A DNA stretch of 64,000 nt from assembly GCF_964222135.1 (NCBI RefSeq), contig NZ_CAXQBR010000001.1, positions 1-64,000 on the forward strand, in the 5' to 3' direction. The notes under the pieces were generated by a model. The model did no database searches. It had not been told where the DNA came from and saw only the letters and a list, made by a program, of their open reading frames with translations. This document shows positions 33,074 to 43,893 of this stretch, in pieces. How positions within the stretch are numbered: the first letter of the stretch is position 1; each line of letters opens with the position of its first letter. The position numbers and the translations under genes are program-made. This DNA comes from Euzebya sp. GTDB lineage: Bacteria; Actinomycetota; Nitriliruptoria; Euzebyales; Euzebyaceae.

Positions 33074-34357
33074 ATGCGCATCACCCACTCCACCCTCGAG
33101 CTCGGCACCGGCGCGATCTCGACCGTCCAGGTGTCACGCCAGCCCATCCTGCGGGCGGACGTCTCCCAGGCCCTGCACGGCTACGAGCTGTCCTTCTCCG
33201 ACGCCGAGGAGGTCTTCGGCGTCTTCGCCGAGGTCGACGACCAGCGGGCGACGGCCGAGGTGCTCGACCACACGGTGCTGACGCTCGGCGTCGAGCGGGT
33301 CGTCGGGGACGCGCTCGTGTTCGTCCGCTTCCCGCGCCAGCAGGTGCTCGACGGCACGCCGTCGATCCTCCCGGCCGGGCGGTCCGTCATCGAGCTCGGG
33401 CCCGACTGCTGGGCGGACGGCGACACCGGCGCGGTGACCGCGGCCTGCCGGCGCTACGCGGAGAAGGGCTACCGGATCGCGCTGGTCGACTTCCACCACG
33501 AGTGCGCCGCCGGCGACCTCGTCCGCCTCGCCGACTACATCGCCGTCGACGTCAGCCGCCGCACCGACGCCCAGCTGGCCGACACGATGGCGGTGCTCGA
33601 GCGCCACGGGGCGCGGATCATCGCCACCGACGTCGACGACGAGCACCACCGGGAGCGGGTCACCCGCGCGGGCGTCGACTACGTCCAGGGCTTCTACTTC
33701 TCCACACCCGACATCGTGTCGGGGCGCGAGCTGCCGGGCTTCAAGCTCGCCTACCTCCAGCTGCTCCGCGCGGCGTACTCCGAGGACGTGGACTTCGAGG
33801 AGCTCGCCGAGATCATCAAGCGGGACGTCGCGCTCAGCTACAAGCTGCTGCGGTTCGTCAACTCCGCCCACTTCGGCCTGCGGGGCGAGGTGACGTCGGT
33901 CCTCCACGCCCTCACGATGCTCGGCCTCGTGCAGGTCCGGAGCTGGGTCGGCGTGGCGACGGTGTCCGGCATGGTCCACCCGCGGACCCAGGAGCTCGCG
34001 GTCCTCGCCGCCACCCGTGCGCGCTTCTGCGAGTCCCTCGCCCGGCGCCTCCGCGTCGCGAGCAGCCACGAAGCCTTCGCCCTCGGCATGTTCAGCCTCC
34101 TCGACGCCCTGCTCGGCAAGTCGATGGAGGAGGCCCTCGAGTCCGTCACGCTCCCCGCCTCCGTCGTCGGCGCCCTGCTCGGCGAGCCCGGGGAGCTGGT
34201 CGACCTGCTCCGGGTCGTCGTCGCCTACGAGCGCGGCCGGTGGGACGTCGTCTCCGAGCTCGCGGCCGCCCACGGCTGGCAGGAGTCCGAGCTGATCGGC
34301 ATGTACGTCGACGCGATCGAGTGGAGCCGCGACTTCTTCGGCACCACCGCCGGCTGA
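33074..34357 (+). CDS. EAL-HDOD signalling protein with degenerate EAL domain
   Basis: 427 residues from ATG 33074 (GGGGGAGGGAGCG upstream). The N-terminal EAL domain is recognisable (QPILRADVSQALHGYELSFS ... YVQGFYFSTPDIV), but the key N, DD, K and second E positions are R, VD, A and D, so c-di-GMP hydrolysis is unlikely. The C-terminal HDOD domain is well kept (LSYKLLRFVNSAHFGLRGEV). Such YuxH-type proteins act in signalling. It is inserted between pth and mfd. A paralog with a near-complete EAL site is at 52885-54117. Confidence 0.9.
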   Translation: MRITHSTLELGTGAISTVQVSRQPILRADVSQALHGYELSFSDAEEVFGVFAEVDDQRATAEVLDHTVLTLGVERVVGDALVFVRFPRQQVLDGTPSILPAGRSVIELGPDCWADGDTGAVTAACRRYAEKGYRIALVDFHHECAAGDLVRLADYIAVDVSRRTDAQLADTMAVLERHGARIIATDVDDEHHRERVTRAGVDYVQGFYFSTPDIVSGRELPGFKLAYLQLLRAAYSEDVDFEELAEIIKRDVALSYKLLRFVNSAHFGLRGEVTSVLHALTMLGLVQVRSWVGVATVSGMVHPRTQELAVLAATRARFCESLARRLRVASSHEAFALGMFSLLDALLGKSMEEALESVTLPASVVGALLGEPGELVDLLRVVVAYERGRWDVVSELAAAHGWQESELIGMYVDAIEWSRDFFGTTAG

Positions 34358-34423
34358 CCGGACCCGCCCCGGGCGGTCTCGCCGCCGTGCACCCCTCCGG
34401 CGCGACGGTCAGGATGGGCGCCC

Positions 34424-37400
34424 GTGCGCGCCCCCACGACCACCGCACCGGCCGGCGGCCCGCTCGCCGGCCTGCTGTCGCGCACCGGTGAGGACTTCGA
34501 CGACCTCGGCTTCGCCGGCGAGGCCACCGTCAGCCCGCCGCTGCGCCCCCTCGTCATCGCCCACCTCGCCCGGCGACGGCCGCTCCTGGTCGTCACGCCG
34601 ACGCTGAAGGACGCCGAGGCGCTGGCCGACGACGTGTGCGCCTTCACCGGACCGGACGCCGTCGCGGTGTTCCCCCCCTGGGAGACGCTGCCCCACGAGC
34701 GGCTCAGCCCGCAGCCGGCCACCGTGGGCACGCGCCTCCGCGTCCTGGACCGGCTGCGGCGTGCAGGGGAGGACGGTGGTGACCCCGACGGCGACCTCCG
34801 CGTGGTCATCGCCCCCGTCCGCGCCGTGCTCCAACCCATGGACCCGCGGCTCGCGGAGCGCGAGCCGCTCGACCTGGCGCCTGGGTGGGGCGGGGGACTC
34901 GACGCCCTGGTGGACCAGCTCGCCGCACTCGGCTACACGCGTTCGTCGATGGTGACCCAGCGGGGGGAGTTCGCCGTCCGCGGCGGCCTGGTCGACATCT
35001 TCCCGACCACCGACGACCACCCCGTCCGCGTCGAGTTCTGGGGCGACGACGTCGACGAGATCCGGACCTTCTCCGCCGGCGACCAGCGCGCGATGGACAC
35101 CGTCGGGTCTGTCACGGTCCACGCCGCCCGCGAGCTGGTCCTCGACGCCGAGACGACCGGCACCGCCGCGCGCCTGGTCGACGCCGTCCCCGCACTCGCG
35201 GACCAGCTGCGGATGCTCGCCGACGGGATCGCGTTCGAGGGCGTGGAGGGGCTCGTCACCGCCATCCACCCCACGCCCGCCCACCTGCCGGACCTGCTGC
35301 CCGACGGGACGGGCCTGGTCGTCGTCGACCCCCTCCAGTCCCACGACCGGGCGACCCAGCTCGTCGACCAGGCCGCCGAGCTGATGATCACCGACTGGGA
35401 GGCCCTGGCCGCCGCCAGCGACGCCGAGTCCGCCGAGCGGGGCGACGCACGCGCCGCCGTCGACGCCGCCCACGCGCGGAACGAGCGGGCGGGCTTCGCC
35501 GACCTCGACGAGGTCGTCGCCGGCTTCGACACCGGCGGCGGCAAGGTCTGGCGCCTGACGCCGTTCAGCTCCGCCGACAGCATCGTCAGCCTGACCGCGC
35601 GGCCGTGGGACAGCTTCAAGGGCGACGTGGTCTCTGCGGCCCAGACGGTCAAGCGCTACCTGTCCGCCACCGAGGACCGGGACGAGATGACCGTCGTCCT
35701 GACGACCATCGGCCACGGCCCCGCCCTGCGGCTCGCCGAGGTGCTGCGGGCGGAGGGGGTGCCGGTCGACGTCGACGACGCGTCCACGCCCATCGCCACG
35801 CGACCTGACGGCCGGGTCCACGTCCGGGAGTCGACCCTCCGCACCGGGTTCCTGTCCGAGGACCTCGGGATCTGCCTGCTCGGCGAGTTCGACCTGTTCG
35901 GCCCTCGCCGCCACCGCGCCGGCCGGCGTCTGAAGAGCCGCCGGGCGGCCGCCCAGACCGTCATCGACCTCGAGCCCGGCGACCCGGTCGTCCACTCAAC
36001 CCACGGGGTCGGCCGCTACGTGGGCATGGTCACCCGGGAGCTGCGCGGCACGACCACCCTCGGCGGCGGCACCGCCGGCACGGTCACCCGCGACTACGTC
36101 ATCGTCGAGTACGCCGGCGGCGACCGGCTCTTCGTCCCCTCCGACCAGGTCGACTCCCTCGCCAAGTACGTCGGCGGCGAGGACCCGAAGGTCATGCGGA
36201 TGGGCGGCGCGGACTGGGACCGCGCCCGCGGCAAGGTCAAGGCCGCCGTCGAGGAGATGGCCGGCGAGCTGATCCGCCTCTACCAGGCCCGCATGCACTC
36301 CCCGGGCGTCGCCTTCAGCCCCGACACGGCGTGGCAGGGCGAGCTCGAGCAGGCCTTCCCCCACCCCGAGACCCCCGACCAGCTCGAGGCCATCGACGCG
36401 GTCAAGCAGGACATGGAGGCGCCGGTCCCGATGGACCGGCTCATCTGCGGCGACGTCGGGTTCGGCAAGACCGAGGTGGCCGTCCGCGCCGCCGCCAAGT
36501 GCGTGTTCGACCACAAGCAGTGCGCGGTGCTCGTGCCGACGACCCTGCTGGCCCAGCAGCACGGCGAGACCTTCACCGAGCGCTTCAGCGGGTTCCCCGT
36601 CGAGATCCGCGTGCTCAGCCGCTTCGCGAGCCCGAAGGAGCAGTCCGAGATCCTGGACGGCCTCGCCGCCGGCACCGTCGACCTGGTGATCGGCACCCAC
36701 CGGCTGCTGAGCGCCGACATCACCTTCAAGGACCTGGGCCTCCTGATCGTCGACGAGGAGCAGCGCTTCGGCGTCAGCCACAAGGAGCGGCTGAAGCAGC
36801 TCAAGACCTCCGTCGACGTGCTGACCATGTCCGCGACGCCGATCCCCCGGACCATGGAGATGGCCATCACGGGGATCCGGGACCTGTCGACGATCGAGAC
36901 CGCCCCCGAGGAGCGCCAGCCGATCGTCACCCAGGTCGGCCCCCTCGACGAGAACCTCGCCGCCCTCGCGATCCGCCGCGAGCTGCTGCGCGAGGGCCAG
37001 GTCTTCTGGCTGCACAACTCCGTCCGCACCATCCACGCCGCCGCCGACCGGATCCGCGAGCTGGTCCCGGGCGCCCGCGTCGGCATCGGCCACGGGCAGA
37101 TGTCCGAGGGCGAGCTCGAACAGGTGATGCTCGACTTCTGGCACCGCGAGTTCGACGTCCTCGTCTCGACGACGATCATCGAGTCCGGCCTCGACATCCC
37201 CAACGCGAACACCCTGATCGTCGAGCGGGCGGACCTGTTCGGCCTGGCCCAGCTCTACCAGCTGCGGGGGAGGGTGGGGCGCTCGTCGGCGCGCGGGTAC
37301 GCCTACCTCTTCTACCCCGAGGACTCGGTCATGACCGAGGAGGCCTACAAGCGCCTCGAGTCCATCGCGACCCACACCCAGCTCGGGTCGGGCATGTCGA

Positions 37401-37999
37401 TCGCCCTCAAGGACCTCGAGATCCGCGGCGCCGGGTCCATGCTCGGCGCGGACCAGTCCGGGCAGGTCGCGAGCGTCGGCTTCGAGGCCTACAGCCAGCT
37501 GATGGCCGAAGCCGTCACCGAGCTGACCCAGGGCAAGCCCGTCGAGCGCGAACCCGAGATCACCGTCGACCTGCCGATCGACGCCCACCTGCCGAAGGAC
37601 TACATCGCCGACGAGGGGCTGCGGCTCGAGGCCTACCGCACCGTCGCCCAGGTCCGCGACGCCCGCGGGGTCAAGGCCGCCCGGGAGGAGCTCGTCGACC
37701 GCTACGGCCCCCTGCCCCCGCCGGCGGAGCGCCTGCTCAGCGTCGCGGCGCTCAAGGCCGCGCTGCGCCGGTGGGGCATCACCGAGGTGTCGACGACGCC
37801 CCGCCGGACCGTCCGCCTCGCCCCCGTCACCCTCAGCGACTCCGCCCAGGTCCGCCTGAGCCGCACCGACCCGTCGGCGCTGTACAACCCGTCGGCGGGG
37901 CTGGTGGAGCTGCGCATGCCCCCGCGGTCGGGCGAGGGCGGCGGCGAGCTGATCGGGTGGCTCGCGTCCCGCCTGAAGTCCACCTTCGCCGGCGCGTGA
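34424..37999 (+). CDS. mfd: Transcription-repair coupling factor
   Basis: 1191 residues. The N-terminal UvrB-like region (VVTPTLKDAEALADDVCAFT, VFPPWETLPHERLSPQPATV) is followed by the CarD-like RNA-polymerase-interacting domain near residue 520 (HSTHGVGRYVGMVTRELRG) and a RecG-like translocase: Walker A CGDVGFGKTEVAVRAA near 675, DEEQ at LLIVDEEQRFGVSHKERLKQ, and motif VI QLRGRVGRSSARGYAYL. The C-terminal TRCF domain is complete. It removes stalled polymerase and recruits UvrA. The GTG start is inferred from the N-terminal length. Confidence 0.97.
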   Translation: MRAPTTTAPAGGPLAGLLSRTGEDFDDLGFAGEATVSPPLRPLVIAHLARRRPLLVVTPTLKDAEALADDVCAFTGPDAVAVFPPWETLPHERLSPQPATVGTRLRVLDRLRRAGEDGGDPDGDLRVVIAPVRAVLQPMDPRLAEREPLDLAPGWGGGLDALVDQLAALGYTRSSMVTQRGEFAVRGGLVDIFPTTDDHPVRVEFWGDDVDEIRTFSAGDQRAMDTVGSVTVHAARELVLDAETTGTAARLVDAVPALADQLRMLADGIAFEGVEGLVTAIHPTPAHLPDLLPDGTGLVVVDPLQSHDRATQLVDQAAELMITDWEALAAASDAESAERGDARAAVDAAHARNERAGFADLDEVVAGFDTGGGKVWRLTPFSSADSIVSLTARPWDSFKGDVVSAAQTVKRYLSATEDRDEMTVVLTTIGHGPALRLAEVLRAEGVPVDVDDASTPIATRPDGRVHVRESTLRTGFLSEDLGICLLGEFDLFGPRRHRAGRRLKSRRAAAQTVIDLEPGDPVVHSTHGVGRYVGMVTRELRGTTTLGGGTAGTVTRDYVIVEYAGGDRLFVPSDQVDSLAKYVGGEDPKVMRMGGADWDRARGKVKAAVEEMAGELIRLYQARMHSPGVAFSPDTAWQGELEQAFPHPETPDQLEAIDAVKQDMEAPVPMDRLICGDVGFGKTEVAVRAAAKCVFDHKQCAVLVPTTLLAQQHGETFTERFSGFPVEIRVLSRFASPKEQSEILDGLAAGTVDLVIGTHRLLSADITFKDLGLLIVDEEQRFGVSHKERLKQLKTSVDVLTMSATPIPRTMEMAITGIRDLSTIETAPEERQPIVTQVGPLDENLAALAIRRELLREGQVFWLHNSVRTIHAAADRIRELVPGARVGIGHGQMSEGELEQVMLDFWHREFDVLVSTTIIESGLDIPNANTLIVERADLFGLAQLYQLRGRVGRSSARGYAYLFYPEDSVMTEEAYKRLESIATHTQLGSGMSIALKDLEIRGAGSMLGADQSGQVASVGFEAYSQLMAEAVTELTQGKPVEREPEITVDLPIDAHLPKDYIADEGLRLEAYRTVAQVRDARGVKAAREELVDRYGPLPPPAERLLSVAALKAALRRWGITEVSTTPRRTVRLAPVTLSDSAQVRLSRTDPSALYNPSAGLVELRMPPRSGEGGGELIGWLASRLKSTFAGA

Positions 38000-38046
38000 C
38001 CGGCGCCGTCCGCGCCCGGCAGTGGGCGCGTCGTCCCCCCACCGCC

Positions 38047-38052
38047 TACCCT
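38047..38052 (+). promoter_or_regulatory. Putative -10 box of the PPIase lipoprotein gene
   Basis: TACCCT, 9 bases before the ATG at 38062, in the 62-base gap after mfd. It suggests a near-leaderless transcript. Confidence 0.4.
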
Positions 38053-38061
38053 CAGATCCGC

Positions 38062-39117
38062 ATGCCTCGTCTTCTCGCACTCCTCACCACCCTCGCCCTC
38101 CTCGCCAGCGGCTGCGCCCAGGCGATCGGCAACCCGCGCACCGCCGCCGAGGTCAACGGCGAGGCGATCGCGATCGCCGACATCGAGGACCTGGTCGCCG
38201 AGGCGGCCACCGGGGTGAACCCCCAGACCGGGCAGCCCCAACCCGAGGACGCGGCGGCCGTCACCGTCCTCAGCGACGTCGTCCTGCTGGAGCTGCTCAG
38301 CCAGGAGCTGGCCGAGCGCGGCGGCGACCGGGTCACCGCCGCCGACCTCGACGACGCGGTCGCTGACGCCGAGGAGGCTGCCGGGGGTGAGCAGGCGTTC
38401 GACGACCAGCTCGCGCAGCAGGGCTTCAGCCGCGAGCGCTTCCGCTTCGAGCAGCGCTTCCAGCTGACCGTGACGCGGCTGACCGACGTGTTGAGCGCCG
38501 ACGTGGAGGTCACCGAGGAGGACGTGCAGGCCGCCTACGACGCCCAGTTCGGCCTTCCGACGGTCAGCCACATCCTGGTGGCGACCGAGGAGGAGGCCGA
38601 GGCGGTCATCGAGCGGATCGAGGGCGGTGAGGACTTCGCGGCCGTCGCGAGCGAGGTGTCGACCGACCAGGGCAGCGCCGCCCAGGGCGGGCAGCTGGGG
38701 CAGCTGCAGCCCGGCGCGTTCGTCCCCGAGTTCGAGGAGGCGGCCCTGGCGGTCGAGCCGGGCGAGCTGTCCGATCCGGTGGAGACCCAGTTCGGGTTCC
38801 ACGTCATCCGGACCGAGGCGCCGCCGGAGCTGGGCGACGACCTCCGCGACCAGATCGAGACCCAGCTCGCCCAGCAGCAGGTCCAGCCGCTGCTCGGGGA
38901 GCTGCTGCAGGACGTGCTCGACGCCGGGCAGGTCGAGATCAACCCCCGCTTCGGCACCTGGGATCCCCAGTTCACCCCCGAGGGCGGCCTGACCCAGCTG
39001 CTCGCGGCCGGCGACCCGCTCGGTGACCTGCAGCCCGTCTCGGCGGGCGTCGGGGACGCCATCGGCGGCGACGCCGCGGTCCCCGGCGCGACGCCCGCGC
39101 CGACGCCGGCCCAGTAG
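38062..39117 (+). CDS. SurA/PrsA-like peptidyl-prolyl isomerase lipoprotein
   Basis: 351 residues. A signal peptide ends in the lipobox LLASGC (Cys 18). A SurA-like helical chaperone region (TAAEVNGEAIAIADIEDLV, then coiled stretches) leads to a parvulin domain (about residues 168-260; VSHILVATEEEAEAVIERIE, GGQLGQLQPGAFVPEFEEAA, FGFHVIRTEAPPELG). It should fold exported proteins outside the membrane. The last 60 residues are Gly/Pro/Ala-rich. It overlaps mazG by one base (TAGTG). Confidence 0.93.
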   Translation: MPRLLALLTTLALLASGCAQAIGNPRTAAEVNGEAIAIADIEDLVAEAATGVNPQTGQPQPEDAAAVTVLSDVVLLELLSQELAERGGDRVTAADLDDAVADAEEAAGGEQAFDDQLAQQGFSRERFRFEQRFQLTVTRLTDVLSADVEVTEEDVQAAYDAQFGLPTVSHILVATEEEAEAVIERIEGGEDFAAVASEVSTDQGSAAQGGQLGQLQPGAFVPEFEEAALAVEPGELSDPVETQFGFHVIRTEAPPELGDDLRDQIETQLAQQQVQPLLGELLQDVLDAGQVEINPRFGTWDPQFTPEGGLTQLLAAGDPLGDLQPVSAGVGDAIGGDAAVPGATPAPTPAQ

Positions 39118-40268
39118 TGGCGCGAGCGCGCGACACCGCCGCGCCGACGCCGCGGCTGCTGCTGGTCGACACCGTCGACCAGCTCCCCGGACTGCTGCCG
39201 TGGCACGCCTTCCAGGCGCTCCGGAGCTGCGACCTCGTCCTGCTCGGCCGCCCCGACCACCCGCTCGCGACCAGCCTCGACATGGCCGAGGAGCGCTACG
39301 AGGTCGTCCCGCCCGACGTGGGCGAGCAGGCCGTCGGCCGCGCCGAGCTGCTCGCCGGCCTGTCCCTGGCCGACCGCGCCCGCGCGAGCTGGGTCCTCGA
39401 CCGCGTCGTGGAGGCCGGTTCCGTCGCCTACGTCTTCGGCCCGGCCGACACCGACGCGTTCACACGCACGCTCGGGATGGAGGCGGCGCGGGAGGGCGTC
39501 GAGGTCGAGATCGTCTACTTCGGCCTGGCACCGAAGGGCGTCAAGGTGCTCGACCTCGTGCGGATCCAGGAGCGCCTGCTGGCCCCCGGCGGGTGCCCGT
39601 GGGACGCCGAGCAGACCCATGCCTCCCTCGCCAAGTACGCCATCGAGGAGGCCCACGAGCTGGCCGAGGCCATCGCCGCGGACGACCCGACGGCCATCGC
39701 CGAGGAGCTCGGCGACGTGCTGATGCAGGTGACGTTCCACGCCGAGCTGGCCGACGACTTCGACATCGACGCGGTCGCCGAGGGGATCGCCGAGAAGCTG
39801 GTCCGCCGCCACCCGCACGTCTTCGCCGACGGCAGCGCGGACACCGCCGCCGACGTCGAGGCCAGCTGGGACGAGATCAAGGCGGGGGAGAAGCCCGACC
39901 GCGAGGGCCCCTTCGACGGGGTCCCCACCGGGCTGCCGGCGGTGGCCCTGGCCGCGAAGGTCCAGTCGCGGGCCGAGCGGCTGGGGTTCCGCTGGGCCGA
40001 CGCCACCGACGCGGCGGAGAAGGTCGCCGAGGAGCTCGGGGAGGTGCTCGACGCCGCCACGCCCGAGGAGACGACCGCGGAGATCGGCGACCTCCTCTTC
40101 GCCGCGGTCAGCCTCGCGCGGGCCTCGGACGTCGACCCCGAGGACGCCCTGCGGCGGGCCGTCGCGCGCTTCAGGGCGCGCTTCGAGGACGTCGTGGCCA
40201 CGGCCGGCGACACGGACCTGAGCGCGCTGACACCCGAGGGGTGGCAGGCCCGGTGGGACGCGACCTGA
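39117..40268 (+). CDS. mazG: Nucleoside triphosphate pyrophosphohydrolase MazG
   Basis: 383 residues. The first 130 residues resemble the start of a tetrapyrrole methylase-like or divergent N-terminal extension (LLLVDTVDQLPGLLPWHAFQ). The MazG core follows: CPWDAEQTHASLAKYAIEEA, EELGDVLMQVTFHAELAD, HPHVFADGSADTAADVEASW and a second EExxE site EKVAEELGEVLDAATPEETT. It hydrolyses non-canonical dNTPs. The GTG overlaps the PPIase stop. Confidence 0.94.
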   Translation: MARARDTAAPTPRLLLVDTVDQLPGLLPWHAFQALRSCDLVLLGRPDHPLATSLDMAEERYEVVPPDVGEQAVGRAELLAGLSLADRARASWVLDRVVEAGSVAYVFGPADTDAFTRTLGMEAAREGVEVEIVYFGLAPKGVKVLDLVRIQERLLAPGGCPWDAEQTHASLAKYAIEEAHELAEAIAADDPTAIAEELGDVLMQVTFHAELADDFDIDAVAEGIAEKLVRRHPHVFADGSADTAADVEASWDEIKAGEKPDREGPFDGVPTGLPAVALAAKVQSRAERLGFRWADATDAAEKVAEELGEVLDAATPEETTAEIGDLLFAAVSLARASDVDPEDALRRAVARFRARFEDVVATAGDTDLSALTPEGWQARWDAT

Positions 40269-40312
40269 GGTTGCCGGCAGGGGGTCCCAGCCCGTACCGT
40301 ACGCGCGGCAGC

Positions 40313-40326
40313 TGAAACCGCTTCCA
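40313..40326 (+). promoter_or_regulatory. Putative LacI-family operator
   Basis: TGAAACCGCTTCCA, a 14-bp pseudo-palindrome fitting the TGnAAnCGnTnnCA form bound by LacI/GalR-family proteins. It lies 10 bases before the LacI-family start, pointing to autoregulation. Confidence 0.6.
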
Positions 40327-40336
40327 CCACGGAGCC

Positions 40337-41371
40337 ATGACCGCGAGCATCTCGGACGTCGCCGCGCGGGCGGGGGTCTCGGTCGCCACGGTCAGCCGTG
40401 CGCTCCGGGGACTGCCCAACGTGGCCGAGCGCACCCGCGACCGGGTGCTGGCCGCCGCCGCCGAGCTCGACTACGTGGTGAACCCCAACGCCTCGCGGCT
40501 GGCGGCCGGGCACAACCTCACCGTCGGGGTCGTGCTGCCCCACACGACGGGCTGGTACTTCCAGCACGTCCTCAGCGGCGTGCAGGCCGTCCTCCACGCC
40601 CAGGGCTACGACATGCTCCTGTACACGCTGCCGGATCCCGAGGCGCGGGAGCGGTTCCTCGCCCTCCTGCCGTTCCGCAAGCGCGTCGACGGGCTGGTGC
40701 TGATCGACATCCCGCTCACCGACGTCGAGCAGCGTCTTCTGGCCGGGTTGGGCACCCCGCTCGTCGCCGTCGGCGAGGGCGGTCCGCACTTCCCCCACAT
40801 CGAGGTGGACAACACCCACGGCGCGCAGCTGGCGACGGAGTTCCTGCTGGACCTCGGCCACCGGCGCGTCGGCCTGATCTCGGGTCCCCTCGACGACCCC
40901 ATGCGGTTCCGCGTCGCCAACGACCGCTGGGCCGGGTGGGCCGCGGCGCTGGAGGCCCGGGGCATCGACCCCGATGGCGACTGGGTGGCGATCGGCGACT
41001 TCCGCATGGAGCACGGCCTGCGCGCGATGGCGCACCTGCTGGCCCGCGCGCCGGGGCTGACCGCGGTGCTGTGCATGTCCGACGAGATGGCGATCGGGGC
41101 GATGCGCCTGCTGTCCGAGCAGCGGATCGGCGTGCCGGAGGACATCTCCGTCGTCGGCTTCGACGGCCACGAGATCGGCGCCTACATCGGCTTGACGACC
41201 GTCGCCCAACCCATGGAGGTCCTCGGCGCCGGCGCCGCCGACGTCCTGCTGGCGGCCATCCGCGGGCAGCGCCCCACCGGCTTCCCCCGCGTCGTGCCGC
41301 TCGCCCTGGTGGTGCGCGAGACCACGGCGCCGCCTGTCCGGACGGGCCTGGCCGCACGGCGGATCGGGTAG
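40337..41371 (+). CDS. LacI-family transcriptional regulator
   Basis: 344 residues. The N-terminal HTH is ISDVAARAGVSVATVSRALR with the hinge helix NPNASRLAAG. The periplasmic-binding-like domain follows (LTVGVVLPHTTGWYFQHVLS, DLGHRRVGLISGPLDDPMRF, VLCMSDEMAIGAMRLLSEQR). It senses a sugar or related ligand. It is inserted between mazG and eno, and no sugar-uptake gene is adjacent, so its targets are probably elsewhere. Confidence 0.94.
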   Translation: MTASISDVAARAGVSVATVSRALRGLPNVAERTRDRVLAAAAELDYVVNPNASRLAAGHNLTVGVVLPHTTGWYFQHVLSGVQAVLHAQGYDMLLYTLPDPEARERFLALLPFRKRVDGLVLIDIPLTDVEQRLLAGLGTPLVAVGEGGPHFPHIEVDNTHGAQLATEFLLDLGHRRVGLISGPLDDPMRFRVANDRWAGWAAALEARGIDPDGDWVAIGDFRMEHGLRAMAHLLARAPGLTAVLCMSDEMAIGAMRLLSEQRIGVPEDISVVGFDGHEIGAYIGLTTVAQPMEVLGAGAADVLLAAIRGQRPTGFPRVVPLALVVRETTAPPVRTGLAARRIG

Positions 41372-41380
41372 ACGGGGTGA

Positions 41381-42742
<1,362 letters not shown>

Positions 42743-42748
42743 CCCACC

Positions 42749-43255
42749 GTGCCCCGCCGTCCGCGCGCCGCAGAGCCCACCCGCCCCGCGCGGCGGGCCG
42801 GTTCGGCTGCGCGCGGGTCGGCGCGCACCGCGCCCCGATCCCGTCGGCGGGGACGCCCGCGCCGGGGGCGTGCGCGTGGTCGTCACCGCGACCGGATGTA
42901 CCTCGCGGGCATCGCCGTGCTGGTCCTGCTCGTCGCGTTCATGGCGATCGGCCCGTACGCCGACTACACCGCGGCCCAGGACCGCCTCGCGACCCTCGTC
43001 GCCGAGCAGCGCTCCCTGGACGAGGCGGTCGACGGACTCGAGGCCGAGGCCGAGCGCCTGCAGGACCCCGCCGCCCTGGAGGAGCAGGCGCGTGAGGACC
43101 TCGGCATGGCCCGTCCCGGCGAGGTGCCCTACATCGTCGTCAACCCGCCGACCGAGGCGCCGGCCCCGGTGAACGCGAACCCCGCGACCGACGAGGAGCC
43201 GTCCCCCTCGCCGGTCGAGCGGGTCGTCGACTGGGTGCTCGCCTGGGCGCGGTGA
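42749..43255 (+). CDS. FtsB/DivIC-like septum formation initiator
   Basis: 168 residues. An extremely Arg-rich cytoplasmic N-terminus of about 48 residues, one membrane helix (YLAGIAVLVLLVAFMAIGPY), then a coiled coil (LVAEQRSLDEAVDGLEAEAE) and the septum-formation motif DPAALEEQAREDLGMARPGE. FtsB/DivIC works with FtsL and FtsQ at the division site. It starts 7 bases after eno. The Pro/Glu-rich C-terminal tail is variable in this family. Confidence 0.92.
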   Translation: MPRRPRAAEPTRPARRAGSAARGSARTAPRSRRRGRPRRGRARGRHRDRMYLAGIAVLVLLVAFMAIGPYADYTAAQDRLATLVAEQRSLDEAVDGLEAEAERLQDPAALEEQAREDLGMARPGEVPYIVVNPPTEAPAPVNANPATDEEPSPSPVERVVDWVLAWAR

Positions 43256-43274
43256 CCTGGGCGCGGTGACCTGG
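43247..43274. repeat. 14-bp tandem duplication at the ftsB-like stop codon
   Basis: GCGCGGTGACCTGG occurs twice back to back; the ftsB-like TGA lies in the first copy. It looks like a simple replication-slippage duplication. Confidence 0.85.
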
Positions 43275-43296
43275 GCCGCCTGTCAGACTGGTGCGG

Positions 43297-43893
43297 ATGC
43301 AGCCGCCGGACGCGCCCGACCCGACCGCCGACGCCCTCACCGCGGCCGCCGACGCGGGGTACGAGGCGCAGGCGACGCGTCCGGAGATGGATGCCGACGA
43401 CCGCGCCCTCGCCGCGCAGATGATCGGCCGACCGCTGCGCGGGCGGTCTGCGGCTGCGGTGCGCTGCGGCTGGGGGCTCCCCGCCGTGCTGCGGGTCGAC
43501 CCGGCGCTGCCTGACGGCACGCCGTTCCCGACCGCCTTCTGGTTGGCCTGCCCCCTCGCGAGCTCACACGTCGGCACGCTCGAGGCCTCCGGCGTCATGC
43601 AGGACCTCAGCCGGCGCGTGCAGGACCCCGACGACCTCGCGCCGGCGCACCGCGCCGCCGGCCAGCGCTACGTCGCGTTCCGCAACGCGCTCGGGCCGCG
43701 GGTGCCGCGCGACCCGGCGGCCGGCGGCATGCCGGACCGGGTGAAGTGCCTCCACAGCCTGTACGCCCACCACCTCGCGACCCGGGACTCCGCCGTCGGG
43801 GCGTGGGTCGCCGAGCGCCTCGAGCCGATGCCCTGCCCGGCCCCGTGCGCGACGCTGCCGGAGGGACGTGCGGGTGGGGACGGGCACGGATGA
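43297..43893 (+). CDS. DUF501 protein
   Basis: 198 residues from ATG 43297. MIGRPLRGRSAAAVRCGWGL, PTAFWLACPLASSHVGTLEA and GMPDRVKCLHSLYAHHLATR are the conserved DUF501 segments, with His and Cys residues that may bind metal. The function is unknown, but the gene is always near ftsB and ppx in Actinobacteria (Rv1025). CAGACT lies 7 bases upstream of the ATG. The stop overlaps the ppx ATG (ATGA). Confidence 0.93.
   Translation: MQPPDAPDPTADALTAAADAGYEAQATRPEMDADDRALAAQMIGRPLRGRSAAAVRCGWGLPAVLRVDPALPDGTPFPTAFWLACPLASSHVGTLEASGVMQDLSRRVQDPDDLAPAHRAAGQRYVAFRNALGPRVPRDPAAGGMPDRVKCLHSLYAHHLATRDSAVGAWVAERLEPMPCPAPCATLPEGRAGGDGHG

Noticed and set aside
38022-40315. Long plus-strand ORFs overlapping PPIase and mazG
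   Set aside because: They are alternative frames with Arg/Pro-rich composition; the chosen frames have complete domains.
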